A DNA stretch of 64,000 nucleotides from Thermus albus (GTDB lineage Bacteria > Deinococcota > Deinococci > Deinococcales > Thermaceae). The notes below the pieces were generated by a model that was not told the DNA's origin, did no database searches, and was given only the letters and a program-made list of their open reading frames with translations. A program made the position numbers and the translations under genes. Below are positions 24,216-32,268 of this stretch, piece after piece. The stretch's first letter is position 1, and each line of letters starts with the position of its first letter. Where the stretch lies: the NCBI RefSeq assembly GCF_022760855.1, contig NZ_JAKTNR010000009.1:1-64000 (forward strand), given 5' to 3'.

Positions 24216-26978
24216 TTAGTCGGGATTTGCCAGGTGGAAGCCCAGGGCTTCGGCAAAGGCCAGGGGGGTAGGGGGAAGCCGCCTTTGGAGTTCGGGGCAG
24301 AAGCGGCCCAGGGCCCGGCCCAGCTGGAAGCGAAAAGGTTCGGGAAGGGGGCTTTTCTTCACCTCCAGAACCTTTTGCCAGGCGGCCTCCTTCTCCCCCA
24401 GGCCCAAAAGGGCCAGGATCTCCACCGCCCGGGCTTGGGCCAGGAGGCCAGGGTCTTCCAAAGGAGGCAGGGCCACCACCTGGGCCAGAGCCTCCCCAAA
24501 CCGGCCTCCCCGGGCCAGGGCCTCTGCATAGCCCAGGCGGGCCTGGGCTTCCAAATAGGGGTTTTCCAGGGGAAGGAGGGGTTTTAAGAGGGCCTTGCCC
24601 TCTTCCGGGGGCAGAAGGAGGGAAAGGAGGCTAAGGGTGTCCAGGCGGAGAGCGGTATAGCGCTCGGTGGGCTCCTCGGGAATCTCTGCCAGGAGGTCCT
24701 GAAGAAGGCGGGAGGCGGTGGGGGCGGTAAGACCCCCAAGGAAGGGGGGGCGGTAGGGTTGGCCGGCCTCCAGGAGAAGATAGGTGGCTCCTAGGCGGAA
24801 GAGGGTGCGCAGGTGGCGGTAGCGGGCCTCCTTGGGCCTTTCCCTCGTGGTGCGGAAGTAGGCTTCGGCCGGAACCAGAAGCCGTAGGGCGGCAAAAGGG
24901 CGGCCCCGGGCGGCCTCGAGGATCCCGGCCTCGCTCTCCACCCGGGCCCGGGTGAAGGGGTCCTCCGCCTCGGCCAGGGCCTTGGCTATGGCCTCGCCTG
25001 CCTCCTGGTAAAGGCCCAGGCGCCGGAGGAGGGTGGCGTAGCGGGCCCTTACCCGGGCCACCTCGTCCTTAGGGGCACCCCCTTCCTCCAGGGCCTTTAG
25101 GCCTTCCTCCATGCGGGGCTTGGCCTCTAGGCTTCCTAAGCGCATGAGGAGGTCTCCCATCTGGTAGCGGGCCCTCCCCGCGAGGAGGGGGTCGTGGCCC
25201 ACCTGGGAAAGGGCCTCCAGGGCCTCCCCGTAGCGGCCCAGGTCCTTGGCTACCAGTCCCCGCCACAGGTGTACCCGGTCCTGTAGGAAGGGGGCCACGG
25301 GAAGCCCTTGCGCTTCCTCTACGAAACGGGCCGCCTTCTCGTAGTCCCCTTTCCAGCGCTCCACCGCCGCCATGACCAAAAGCCCCTCGGCCTGGGCGGT
25401 TTCGTTCAGGAGCGCGAGGTCCTTCTTGGGGGGAAGAAGTTCCTCCGCCTCCTTGTAAAGGGCGGCGTCCGCCTTGGCCTCCGCCCCTTTGATGCGGGCC
25501 CAGGTGCGCAGGGCGGGGTCCTGGGCTTGAGAAAGCACCCGGAGGGCCTCTTCCGCCTCGGGGTGGGCGTACTGGCCCAAGACCGCCCGGTAGCGCACCA
25601 CCACCGCGGCCAGGGCCTCGAGGTCCTCCCGGGGCCAGGCCTGGGCCTCCTGCCAGAGCCCGGGAAGGAGGGCCAGCCGGGCAGGGTCCTCCTGCAGAAG
25701 ATCCAAAAGTACCCGGATTTCCCCCGCCTTGTAGGCGTGATGCAGCTTGCGGAAGAGGTTTTCCTTAGGGAAGAAGGCGAGGGCCAGGCGGTGGAGCTCC
25801 TTGGGGGCGTCCTGGGGGAGGAGACTTCTTAGGGCGGGCCGCACCAGGCCTTCCCCTACCCAGTCCAAAAGGGCCCTTTCCGCTTGCGAAAGGCGTTCCA
25901 GAGGTTTGCCCAAGGCCTTTTCCAAGAGCTCTGCGGGGAAGGCGGGATCGGCCTCGGGGCTGAAGGCGGAAAGGGCCAGGAGCAGGGGTTTGAGGGCCGG
26001 ATCGTCTTGCAAAGGGGTTTGGGGATCGTGCTTGGCGGCTTCCAGAAGCACCAAGCGGGAAAGCTCCCCAAAGTTGCGCCCCGCCTGGTTCACCAAGGCT
26101 TCCAGCCTCTCCGGGGGCAGGTGGGGAAGCCGTTCCCGTACGAAGCGCCGGGCCTCCTCCCGGCTCGGAGGGGAGAGGGGTTGGAAGGGCAGGGCGGGGG
26201 GTGGCTCGCTTAGGGCCGCCACGTAGGGAATGGTCAAGGCCTTTAGGAAAGGCTCCAGCCAGGCCGCGAGCCCCCTTTGGGTGCCGTCCGGGCCCCGCAG
26301 GGGGAGGCCTTCCAAGGTGCCCTCAGCCTCGGCCCGGAGGAGGAGAGGGCGCCCCTCCCGGTTCAGGCCCCGGGCCAGGAGGGTCAGGACCTCCTGCTCC
26401 AGGGCTCCTTGCAGGATGTAGGGCTGGGTGGGGGAAAGCTGGGCCAGAAGGGACCGCACCTCCTCCCCTGTCCCCAAGCCCTCGGCCAAGGGGACCAGGG
26501 CCTGGGCCAGTTCCCCCCCCAGGTTGAGGAGAAAGGGTTCCTTTCCCGGCAAAGCGGAGAGGGCACGGCTCAAGGCGGCCAAGAGAACCCCCTTGCCCGT
26601 GGCCGGCCCCCCCACCACCACCATCTGAGGCTTACCTCCGGCCTCCAGTTCCTTCAGGAAACGGCGGAAGATCCGGCGTTTGTCCCGGCCCAGGGTTTTG
26701 CGGGCGCTTTCCAGGAAAAGCTCCGCCGGGGGAGGAGGAGGAGGGAGGCCCGCCTCCTGGTACAGGTCGGCGATGACCCCGTAAAGCCTTTCCTTCTCCT
26801 CGGGGCTTCCCAGGTCCTTGTAGAGGATGTTGCGCACCGTCCCCGCCTTGCCCCCCCGTTCGGTCATAAGGGCTTCCAGCCAGCGCAAGGAGCCCCGCTT
26901 GCCCCGGTGGTCCCGGCCCCTGAGGTGCGGGCGGAGCTCCTCCAGATAGCGCAACCAGGGTGTATGTGCATCTGACAT
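24216..26978 (-). CDS. Large P-loop NTPase-like protein with helical (TPR-like) repeats
   Basis: A 920-aa protein. Residues 1-75 are a basic helical domain (RGKRGSLRWLEALMTERGGKAGTVRNILYKDL) that may bind nucleic acid, then a six-Pro linker (79-84). A Walker A-like GGPATGKG (123-130) begins an ATPase region that looks STAND/AAA-like. From about residue 400 on it is Ala/Leu/Glu-rich paired helices resembling TPRs (YKEAEELL, YGEALEALSQVG, YQEAGEAIAKALAEA). The plan recalls MalT-type STAND regulators, but no LuxR helix-turn-helix is visible. ATG 26978 is chosen because a TATAGT lies 9 nt upstream; a longer frame would run through the aceA terminator. Confidence 0.7.
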   Translation of the reverse strand: MSDAHTPWLRYLEELRPHLRGRDHRGKRGSLRWLEALMTERGGKAGTVRNILYKDLGSPEEKERLYGVIADLYQEAGLPPPPPPAELFLESARKTLGRDKRRIFRRFLKELEAGGKPQMVVVGGPATGKGVLLAALSRALSALPGKEPFLLNLGGELAQALVPLAEGLGTGEEVRSLLAQLSPTQPYILQGALEQEVLTLLARGLNREGRPLLLRAEAEGTLEGLPLRGPDGTQRGLAAWLEPFLKALTIPYVAALSEPPPALPFQPLSPPSREEARRFVRERLPHLPPERLEALVNQAGRNFGELSRLVLLEAAKHDPQTPLQDDPALKPLLLALSAFSPEADPAFPAELLEKALGKPLERLSQAERALLDWVGEGLVRPALRSLLPQDAPKELHRLALAFFPKENLFRKLHHAYKAGEIRVLLDLLQEDPARLALLPGLWQEAQAWPREDLEALAAVVVRYRAVLGQYAHPEAEEALRVLSQAQDPALRTWARIKGAEAKADAALYKEAEELLPPKKDLALLNETAQAEGLLVMAAVERWKGDYEKAARFVEEAQGLPVAPFLQDRVHLWRGLVAKDLGRYGEALEALSQVGHDPLLAGRARYQMGDLLMRLGSLEAKPRMEEGLKALEEGGAPKDEVARVRARYATLLRRLGLYQEAGEAIAKALAEAEDPFTRARVESEAGILEAARGRPFAALRLLVPAEAYFRTTRERPKEARYRHLRTLFRLGATYLLLEAGQPYRPPFLGGLTAPTASRLLQDLLAEIPEEPTERYTALRLDTLSLLSLLLPPEEGKALLKPLLPLENPYLEAQARLGYAEALARGGRFGEALAQVVALPPLEDPGLLAQARAVEILALLGLGEKEAAWQKVLEVKKSPLPEPFRFQLGRALGRFCPELQRRLPPTPLAFAEALGFHLANPD

Positions 26979-26987
26979 GGTGATTAC

Positions 26988-26993
26988 ACTATA
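26988..26993 (-). promoter_or_regulatory. -10 element of the P-loop/TPR gene
   Basis: Minus-strand TATAGT lies 9 nt before ATG 26978, giving a near-leaderless start. No good -35 is visible. Confidence 0.5.
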
Positions 26994-27029
26994 CCAGCCC
27001 CGGTGTGGCCACAGCCTACCCAGATTAAA

Positions 27030-27050
27030 CCGCCCCCGGTTTGGGGGCGG
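27030..27050 (-). terminator. Terminator of aceA
   Basis: An 8-bp stem CCGCCCCC / GGGGGCGG with a 5-nt loop lies 24 nt past the aceA stop and is followed on the minus strand by GTTTAAT. It separates aceA from the downstream P-loop gene. Confidence 0.65.
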
Positions 27051-27074
27051 TAAGGAGGGGCGCAAGGCCTGCCC

Positions 27075-28391
27075 TCAGTGCACGGGCTCGTTGAACTGGG
27101 CCTCCTCGGTGGAGCCCTTGAGGGCCAGGGTGGAGGCCTCCCCTTGGGTCAGGGCCAGGACCACCTCGTCAAAGTAGCCCGCCCCCACCTCCCGCTGGTG
27201 TTTCACGGCGGTGAAACCCTGGGCCTGGGCCAGGAACTCCTTCTGCTGGAGCTCCACGAAGGCGGGCATGCCCCGGGCCTTGTAGCCCTTGGCCAGCTCC
27301 CAGATGTAGTAGTTCACCGTGTGCCAGCCCGCCAGGGTGATGAACTGGAACTTGTACCCCATCTCCCCCAGCTCCCGGTTGAACTTGGCGATGGTCTCGT
27401 CGTCCAGGAATTTCTTCCAGTTGAAGGAGGGGGAGAGGTTGTAGGCGAGGAGCTTGTCGGGGAACGCCTTCTTCACCGCCTCGGCGAACTTGCGGGCCTC
27501 CTCCAGGTCGGGCTTGGAGGTTTCCATCCAGATGACGTCGGCGTAAGGGGCATAGGCCAAGGCCCGGGCAATCCCCGCCTCGAGGCCATTCCTCACCCGG
27601 TAGAAGCCCTCGGGGGTGCGCTCTTGGGAAAGGATAAAGGGCCTGTCCCGCTCATCTATGTCGCTGGTGATGAGGGTGGCCGCCTCGGCGTCGGTGCGGG
27701 CGATGATCACCGTGGGTACCCCCATGGTGTCCGCCGCCAGGCGGGCCGCTTGGAGGGTGCGGATGTGCTGGGAGGTGGGCACCAGCACCTTGCCCCCCAG
27801 GTGACCGCACTTCTTCTCCGAGGCCAGCTGGTCCTCGTAGTGGATGCCCGCGGCCCCGGCCTCTATCATGGCCTTGGTGAGCTCAAAGACGTTCAAGGCC
27901 CCACCGAAGCCCGCCTCCGCATCGGCCACGATGGGCACGTACCAGTCCCGGGTCACCTTGCCCTCGGAGCGCTCGATCATATCGGCCCGCATCAGGGCGT
28001 TGTTGAGGCGCTTCACGATCTGGGGCACGGAGTTATAGGGGTAAAGGGACTGGTCGGGGTAGGTCTGCCAGGCCAGGTTGGCGTCGGCGGCCACCTGCCA
28101 GCCGGAGAGGTAAATGGCTTCCAGCCCGGCCCGCACCATCTCCACCGCCATGGCCCCGGTGTAGGCCCCGAAGGTGTGCACGTAAGGGCGCTCGTGCAGG
28201 AGTTGCCAAAGTTTCTCTGCCCCTCGCTTGGCTAAGGTGTACTCCACCTTCACGCTGGGCCGAAGCCGCACCACATCCTCGGGGCGGTAGTCCCGCCTCA
28301 CCCCCTTCCACCGGGGGTTGGTGGCCCACTCCCGCCTGAGCTCCTCCGCCTCTTGCCGCATCTCGGGGGTCAGCATGCTTAAGGGATCCAT
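27075..28391 (-). CDS. aceA: Isocitrate lyase
   Basis: A 438-aa isocitrate lyase that cleaves isocitrate to glyoxylate and succinate in the glyoxylate bypass. The active-site signature KKCGHLGGK carries the catalytic Cys. [20 protein letters not shown] and [10 protein letters not shown] are also diagnostic. Start ATG 28391 has a strong GGGAGGTGAGG upstream, so this gene is leadered. Malate synthase is not in the window. The 156 bp upstream hold no clear sigma-A pair, hinting at regulated expression. Confidence 0.96.
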   Translation of the reverse strand: MDPLSMLTPEMRQEAEELRREWATNPRWKGVRRDYRPEDVVRLRPSVKVEYTLAKRGAEKLWQLLHERPYVHTFGAYTGAMAVEMVRAGLEAIYLSGWQVAADANLAWQTYPDQSLYPYNSVPQIVKRLNNALMRADMIERSEGKVTRDWYVPIVADAEAGFGGALNVFELTKAMIEAGAAGIHYEDQLASEKKCGHLGGKVLVPTSQHIRTLQAARLAADTMGVPTVIIARTDAEAATLITSDIDERDRPFILSQERTPEGFYRVRNGLEAGIARALAYAPYADVIWMETSKPDLEEARKFAEAVKKAFPDKLLAYNLSPSFNWKKFLDDETIAKFNRELGEMGYKFQFITLAGWHTVNYYIWELAKGYKARGMPAFVELQQKEFLAQAQGFTAVKHQREVGAGYFDEVVLALTQGEASTLALKGSTEEAQFNEPVH

Positions 28392-28547
28392 CCCTCACCT
28401 CCCAAGGCCAGTCTGGAGCTGGGAGAAGTTACGGTGTAGGGTGTAAGGCAAGAGGCTTAACACTCCTTGATGGTGTTTTCCCCTCCTAACTACACCGGTT
28501 TACCGCCTTGTCGGGGACTTATGGGGGACCCCAGCTGGGCTTTGGGG

Positions 28548-29879
28548 TTACCTGGCTTGCTGGGCGGCGATGAGAAGGGGGTCCCAGACGGGGCTATAGG
28601 GCGGGGCGTAGGCCAGGTCCAGGCTCAAGAGGTCCTCCACCGTGCCCCCTTGGTGCAGCAGGGCGGCTAGGGCATCTATGCGCAAGGCCCCGTGCCCATG
28701 GGCCACCACGGCCCCGCCTAAAAGCTTTCCCGTCCTCTCTTCGTAGACCAGCTCCACCCAAAGGGGCTGGCTTCCCGGGTAGTAATGGGCCCCGTCCCGG
28801 CTTTGGATGAAGACCTTCTTGGCGCGGAACCCTTCCCTTAGGGCCGCCTCCTGGGAAAGACCCGTGGTGGCCACCGCCAGGCCAAAGGCCTTGAAGATGG
28901 CGGTGCCCACCACCCCGGCAAAGCGGGCCTCCTTGCCGGCGATGACCGCCCCGGCGGTGCGGCCGTGCTTGTTGGCCACGTCCCCCAAGGGAAGCCAGTA
29001 GGGGCGCTTCAGCACCTGGTGGAAGCTTTCCGCCACGTCCCCGGCGGCATACACGCCTTCCAGGTTGGTGCGCATTCTTTCGTCGGTGGCGATGGCCCCC
29101 GTGGGGCCCAAGGCCACCCCCATGGCCTGGGCCAGGAGGGTATTGGGCCGGACCCCCGTGGCCACCAGGACCAAATCGGCGGGCACCACCCCTTCCGAGG
29201 TTTCCACCGCCTCCACCCGGCCCTGGCCCCTGAAGGCCACCACCCTCACCCCCGTCCAGACCTCCACCCCATGGCGCTCCAGCTCTTCCTTGAGGAGATG
29301 GCCCACTTCCCCATCCCAGTGGGGTAAGGGGCGGTCCTTGAGCTCCAGGAGGGTGACCTCGAGGCCCCGCTTGCGGAAGGCCTCGGCCACCTCGAGGCCG
29401 ATGTACCCCGCCCCCAGGATGGCGGCCCTTTTGGCCCCTTCCAGGGCCTTGAGGAGCTTTTGGCCATCCTCCATGCTCCTTAGGGTGTAGACCCCTTGCT
29501 GCTCCGTGCCCGGGATGGGGGGAAGGATGGGCCTAGCCCCGGTGGCCAGGACCAGGTGGTCGTACCGGTCCTGGAAGGTGCGCCCTTCCTGGTGGTCAAA
29601 GACGGTGAGGGTTTTGAGCTCCGGATCCACGTCCACCACCTCGTGATGGGTGTGGATCTCTACCCCCTGCTTCCGGAACTCCTCCGGGGTCCGGGCCACC
29701 AGCTTTTCCAGACGGGGAATCTCCCCGGAAAGCACGTAGGGCAGGCCGCAGGCCCCGTAGGAAACCCAGCCCGACTTTTCGTAGACCACCACCTCGAGGT
29801 CCGGGTTCTCCCGCTTGGCCTTGGCGGCGGCGGAAGCCCCACCCGCCACCCCACCGATCACCACCAGCCGCTTGCCCAT
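28548..29879 (-). CDS. FAD-dependent NAD(P)H oxidoreductase, CoA-disulfide reductase-like
   Basis: A 443-aa flavoprotein: FAD motif GGVAGGASAA at 9-18, SYGACGLPY with single redox Cys44, NAD(P) motif GAGYIGLEVAEAF, and the FAD segment GVYAAGDVAE. The single Cys in this context is typical of CoA-disulfide reductases and NADH oxidases/peroxidases, so it likely reduces CoA disulfide, persulfide or O2. CACAAT, a non-canonical -10, lies 7 nt before the ATG, hinting at a leaderless start. A weak ACCCC/GGGGT hairpin lies just past the stop. Confidence 0.88.
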   Translation of the reverse strand: MGKRLVVIGGVAGGASAAAKAKRENPDLEVVVYEKSGWVSYGACGLPYVLSGEIPRLEKLVARTPEEFRKQGVEIHTHHEVVDVDPELKTLTVFDHQEGRTFQDRYDHLVLATGARPILPPIPGTEQQGVYTLRSMEDGQKLLKALEGAKRAAILGAGYIGLEVAEAFRKRGLEVTLLELKDRPLPHWDGEVGHLLKEELERHGVEVWTGVRVVAFRGQGRVEAVETSEGVVPADLVLVATGVRPNTLLAQAMGVALGPTGAIATDERMRTNLEGVYAAGDVAESFHQVLKRPYWLPLGDVANKHGRTAGAVIAGKEARFAGVVGTAIFKAFGLAVATTGLSQEAALREGFRAKKVFIQSRDGAHYYPGSQPLWVELVYEERTGKLLGGAVVAHGHGALRIDALAALLHQGGTVEDLLSLDLAYAPPYSPVWDPLLIAAQQAR

Positions 29880-29924
29880 AAAGGGTATTGTGCCACGGCC
29901 TAGGGGGCCAGATGTCCCCAGGAT

Positions 29925-30608
29925 TTAGCCTGGTGCCGGGGTGGCTACCCGTACCAGCCGGCCTCCCCTTAGGTGCAGGATCCGGTCCGCCTGGCTGGCC
30001 AGCTCCAGGTCGTGGGTCACCAGGATGAGGGTACGCGCCTGCCCAGCCTCAAAGAGCAGGGCCGCCACCTGTTCCCGGGAGGCGGCGTCCAGGTTCCCCG
30101 TGGGCTCGTCGGCGAAGAGGATGGGGGGATCCAGGGCCAGGGCCCGGGCCAGGGCCACCCGTTGCTGTTCTCCCCCCGACAGGCGGCTTGGCAGATGCTG
30201 GGCCCTTTCCAGAAGCCCGACCTGTTCCAAAAGGGCTAGGGCCCGCTCCCTCCTTTCCTTGGGGGGAAGGCCCGCCAGGAGGAGGGGAAAGGCCACGTTT
30301 TCCCAGGCGGTGAGGGTGGGGATCAGGTTCCACTGCTGGAAGACAAAGCCCATATTCCGGAGGCGCACCTCGGCCCTTTGGTCCTCGGAAAGCTGGTGCA
30401 AGGCCAGCTCCCCCAGGTACACTCCCCCTTCCGTGGGCAGGTCAAAACCGGCGAGGAGGTTTAGGAGGGTGGTCTTGCCGCTCCCCGAAGGCCCCACCAC
30501 CGCGGTACTCCCCTGGGGAAAGGAGAAGGTGAAACCCTCGAGGGCCACCACCTCCCTCTCCCCCTGCCGATAGCGCTTGCTGAGGTTTTCGGCTCGTAGG
30601 TTGGCCAT
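29925..30608 (-). CDS. ABC transporter ATP-binding protein, LolD/MacB type
   Basis: A 227-aa ATPase with Walker [10 protein letters not shown], signature [15 protein letters not shown] and Walker [12 protein letters not shown], all typical of the LolD/MacB/FtsE group. ATG 30608 is chosen because AGGGAG precedes it at good spacing and the protein then begins like the family ([13 protein letters not shown]). It pairs with the FtsX-like permease upstream, across a 145-bp gap with a hairpin. Confidence 0.9.
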   Translation of the reverse strand: MANLRAENLSKRYRQGEREVVALEGFTFSFPQGSTAVVGPSGSGKTTLLNLLAGFDLPTEGGVYLGELALHQLSEDQRAEVRLRNMGFVFQQWNLIPTLTAWENVAFPLLLAGLPPKERRERALALLEQVGLLERAQHLPSRLSGGEQQRVALARALALDPPILFADEPTGNLDAASREQVAALLFEAGQARTLILVTHDLELASQADRILHLRGGRLVRVATPAPG

Positions 30609-30727
30609 CGTTGACTCCCTATTGGCCCCAATCCTCGCTGGAAGCTGGGGTGGGGTAGCCTGGTCCCTGTTTTTCATGTCCCGTTCCTCCACGGCCCTCT
30701 CGCCTAGCCAAGGCCTTTTCCGGGGCC

Positions 30728-30751
30728 CCACCCTGGCGTGGGCCAGGGTGG
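30728..30751 (-). other. Intercistronic hairpin between permease and ATPase genes
   Basis: A 10-bp perfect stem CCACCCTGGC / GCCAGGGTGG with a 4-nt loop lies 2 nt past the permease stop. No T-run follows, so it is more likely a stabilising or attenuating hairpin than a terminator. It may set different levels of permease and ATPase. Confidence 0.5.
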
Positions 30752-30753
30752 TA

Positions 30754-31896
30754 TCACACCCTCCCCAAGGCCTCCACCACCGGGATGCGGCTGGCGTGGT
30801 AGGCGGGAAGAAGCCCGGCGGAAAGCCCTAGCCCCAGGGCTACCAAGAGGGCAAAGAGGGAAAGCCTGGGGGTGACCGCGGAGAGGGCTAGGCCCACCTG
30901 GTCCAGGGTGTAGAGGTTGATGGCATAGGAAACCGCGCTTCCCAAGGCCAGCCCCAACACACCGCCCAACAGGGCAAGGAAAAGCGCCTCCAGCACCACC
31001 AGCCGGAAGATGAAACCCCGCTTGGCGCCCAAAGCCCGCATGACCCCAAACTCCCGCGTCCTTTCATAGACGGACATCATCACCGTGTTGGCCACCAAAA
31101 GCCCCCCCACCACCAAGGCCACCAGGCTGATGCCAAAGCGCACGAGGTCGCTGATGCGCAAGGCCCTTTCGGCAAAGCGCATCACGTCCCCGGTGGTCTG
31201 GGCCTTGAGGCCGGGGAGGCTGGCCTCCAGGGCCCGGGCCACCTCCTCCGCCTTCTGCCCGGGGTTTAAGGCCACCAGCAAGGCGGTGTAGTTTTCCGTG
31301 CCCAGAACCTCCTGCAAGGGCTTTAGGGGCACGAAGATGAGGTTATCGGCAAGCCCCCCGCTTTCCTCCAGGATGCCCTCCACCCTCAGTTCCACCCGGG
31401 GGGAAAGCCTGAGGGGGCCTCCTAGGGAAAGCTGGCTGCGTTTGGCCACCTTGGCCCCCACGATGGCCCCCCTTTCCGAAGGGAGAAGCCGGCCGGCCTG
31501 TACCCTTACCCCCGGGTAAAGGAGGTCCGGGGCTACGCCTTGCGGCAGGCCCTGGAAGAAGAAGCTGGTCTGGGGGTCGAACCCGCCTCGAGCCAGGAAG
31601 AGGGTGGGGATGATGGCCCTGACACCCAGCTCCCTGCCCGCTTCCTGGGCCAGCCCGTACTCCTTGGGGGTGATTTCAGGATACCCGGAGAACCCCAGCC
31701 CCTCCATCCCCTCGGGGACGATCTGAATGGCGGGGCCCACCCGGGATAGCTCCTGGGCCAGGGAGCGCCGCAAGCCCTCCCCGAAGGATAGGAAAAGGAC
31801 CATGCTGGTGGTGGCGATCAGGACCCCCAGAAGGGTCAGGAGGCTACGCACGGGACGGGCCAAGAGGTTGCGGAGGACCAGCGCAAGGACTTCCAT
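30754..31896 (-). CDS. ABC transporter permease, MacB/FtsX family
   Basis: A 380-aa permease with one N-terminal TM (about 17-37), a large extracytoplasmic MacB-PCD-like domain (40-260) and three C-terminal TMs forming the FtsX domain ([27 protein letters not shown]). MacB/LolCE-type systems use mechanotransmission to move lipoproteins, peptides or drugs. No partner periplasmic adaptor gene is adjacent. Confidence 0.9.
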   Translation of the reverse strand: MEVLALVLRNLLARPVRSLLTLLGVLIATTSMVLFLSFGEGLRRSLAQELSRVGPAIQIVPEGMEGLGFSGYPEITPKEYGLAQEAGRELGVRAIIPTLFLARGGFDPQTSFFFQGLPQGVAPDLLYPGVRVQAGRLLPSERGAIVGAKVAKRSQLSLGGPLRLSPRVELRVEGILEESGGLADNLIFVPLKPLQEVLGTENYTALLVALNPGQKAEEVARALEASLPGLKAQTTGDVMRFAERALRISDLVRFGISLVALVVGGLLVANTVMMSVYERTREFGVMRALGAKRGFIFRLVVLEALFLALLGGVLGLALGSAVSYAINLYTLDQVGLALSAVTPRLSLFALLVALGLGLSAGLLPAYHASRIPVVEALGRV

Positions 31897-31962
31897 CCCC
31901 TAAAGCTTATCCCCTAGGGGTGGCCGCGGCGTGGCGGAGCCTACAGACCCCTTCCCTAGAGG

Positions 31963-32238
31963 CTAGATGAGCCTTTCCACGAAGCGGGTTTCTATCTCCT
32001 CCAGGTACTGGCTGGGGTCCACCTTCTGCCTTTCGGGGTGGCTGTAGTAGGCCTTTTCCGCCTCGAGGAAGTCCTCGTGGCCCACGAACCACAAGAACTC
32101 CCGCTCCCCGATCCAGTAGGCTCCCAGCACCTTAAACCCGGTGGCCTGGCGCAAGGGGACGATGACCTCCAAGAACACCTTTTGGAAAGCCTCGCGGGTG
32201 CCTTCCTTCAACCGGTAGCGGCGCATCTGTACGGTCAT
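31963..32238 (-). CDS. NIPSNAP-like dimeric alpha-beta barrel protein
   Basis: A 91-aa protein (MTVQMRRYRLKEGTREAFQKVF...) with the strand-helix-strand pattern and the FLWFVGHEDFLEAEKAYYSHPER segment of NIPSNAP/ABM-like proteins. Function unknown. TAGACT lies 6 nt before the ATG, so it is probably leaderless. Its start codon is 30 bp from that of divergent alaS. Confidence 0.7.
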   Translation of the reverse strand: MTVQMRRYRLKEGTREAFQKVFLEVIVPLRQATGFKVLGAYWIGEREFLWFVGHEDFLEAEKAYYSHPERQKVDPSQYLEEIETRFVERLI

Positions 32239-32244
32239 GGCCCA

Positions 32245-32261
32245 AGTCTACTGCCTATAAT
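32245..32261. promoter_or_regulatory. Back-to-back leaderless promoters: NIPSNAP-like gene and alaS
   Basis: On the minus strand TAGACT (32250-32245) serves the NIPSNAP-like gene; on the plus strand TATAAT (32256-32261) lies 7 nt before alaS ATG 32269. The two -10 elements are 5 bp apart, so polymerase binding at one should block the other. Confidence 0.65.
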
Positions 32262-32268
32262 CAAGGGC

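Noticed and set aside
26979..27065. N-terminal extension of the P-loop/TPR protein to 27065
   Set aside because: It would be translated through the aceA terminator hairpin and upstream of the TATAGT promoter.
28392..28547. A sigma-A promoter or small gene upstream of aceA
   Set aside because: TTGCCT and TAACTT occur but with 14-bp spacing, and no coding frame with an RBS is visible.
30609..30731. N-terminal extension of the ABC ATPase to 30731
   Set aside because: The extra 41 residues do not fit the family, and AGGGAG precedes ATG 30608.
32038..32268. Upstream in-frame extension of AlaRS
   Set aside because: It runs antisense through the NIPSNAP-like gene and lies upstream of the alaS -10; known AlaRS begins at MRTAEIREKYL.
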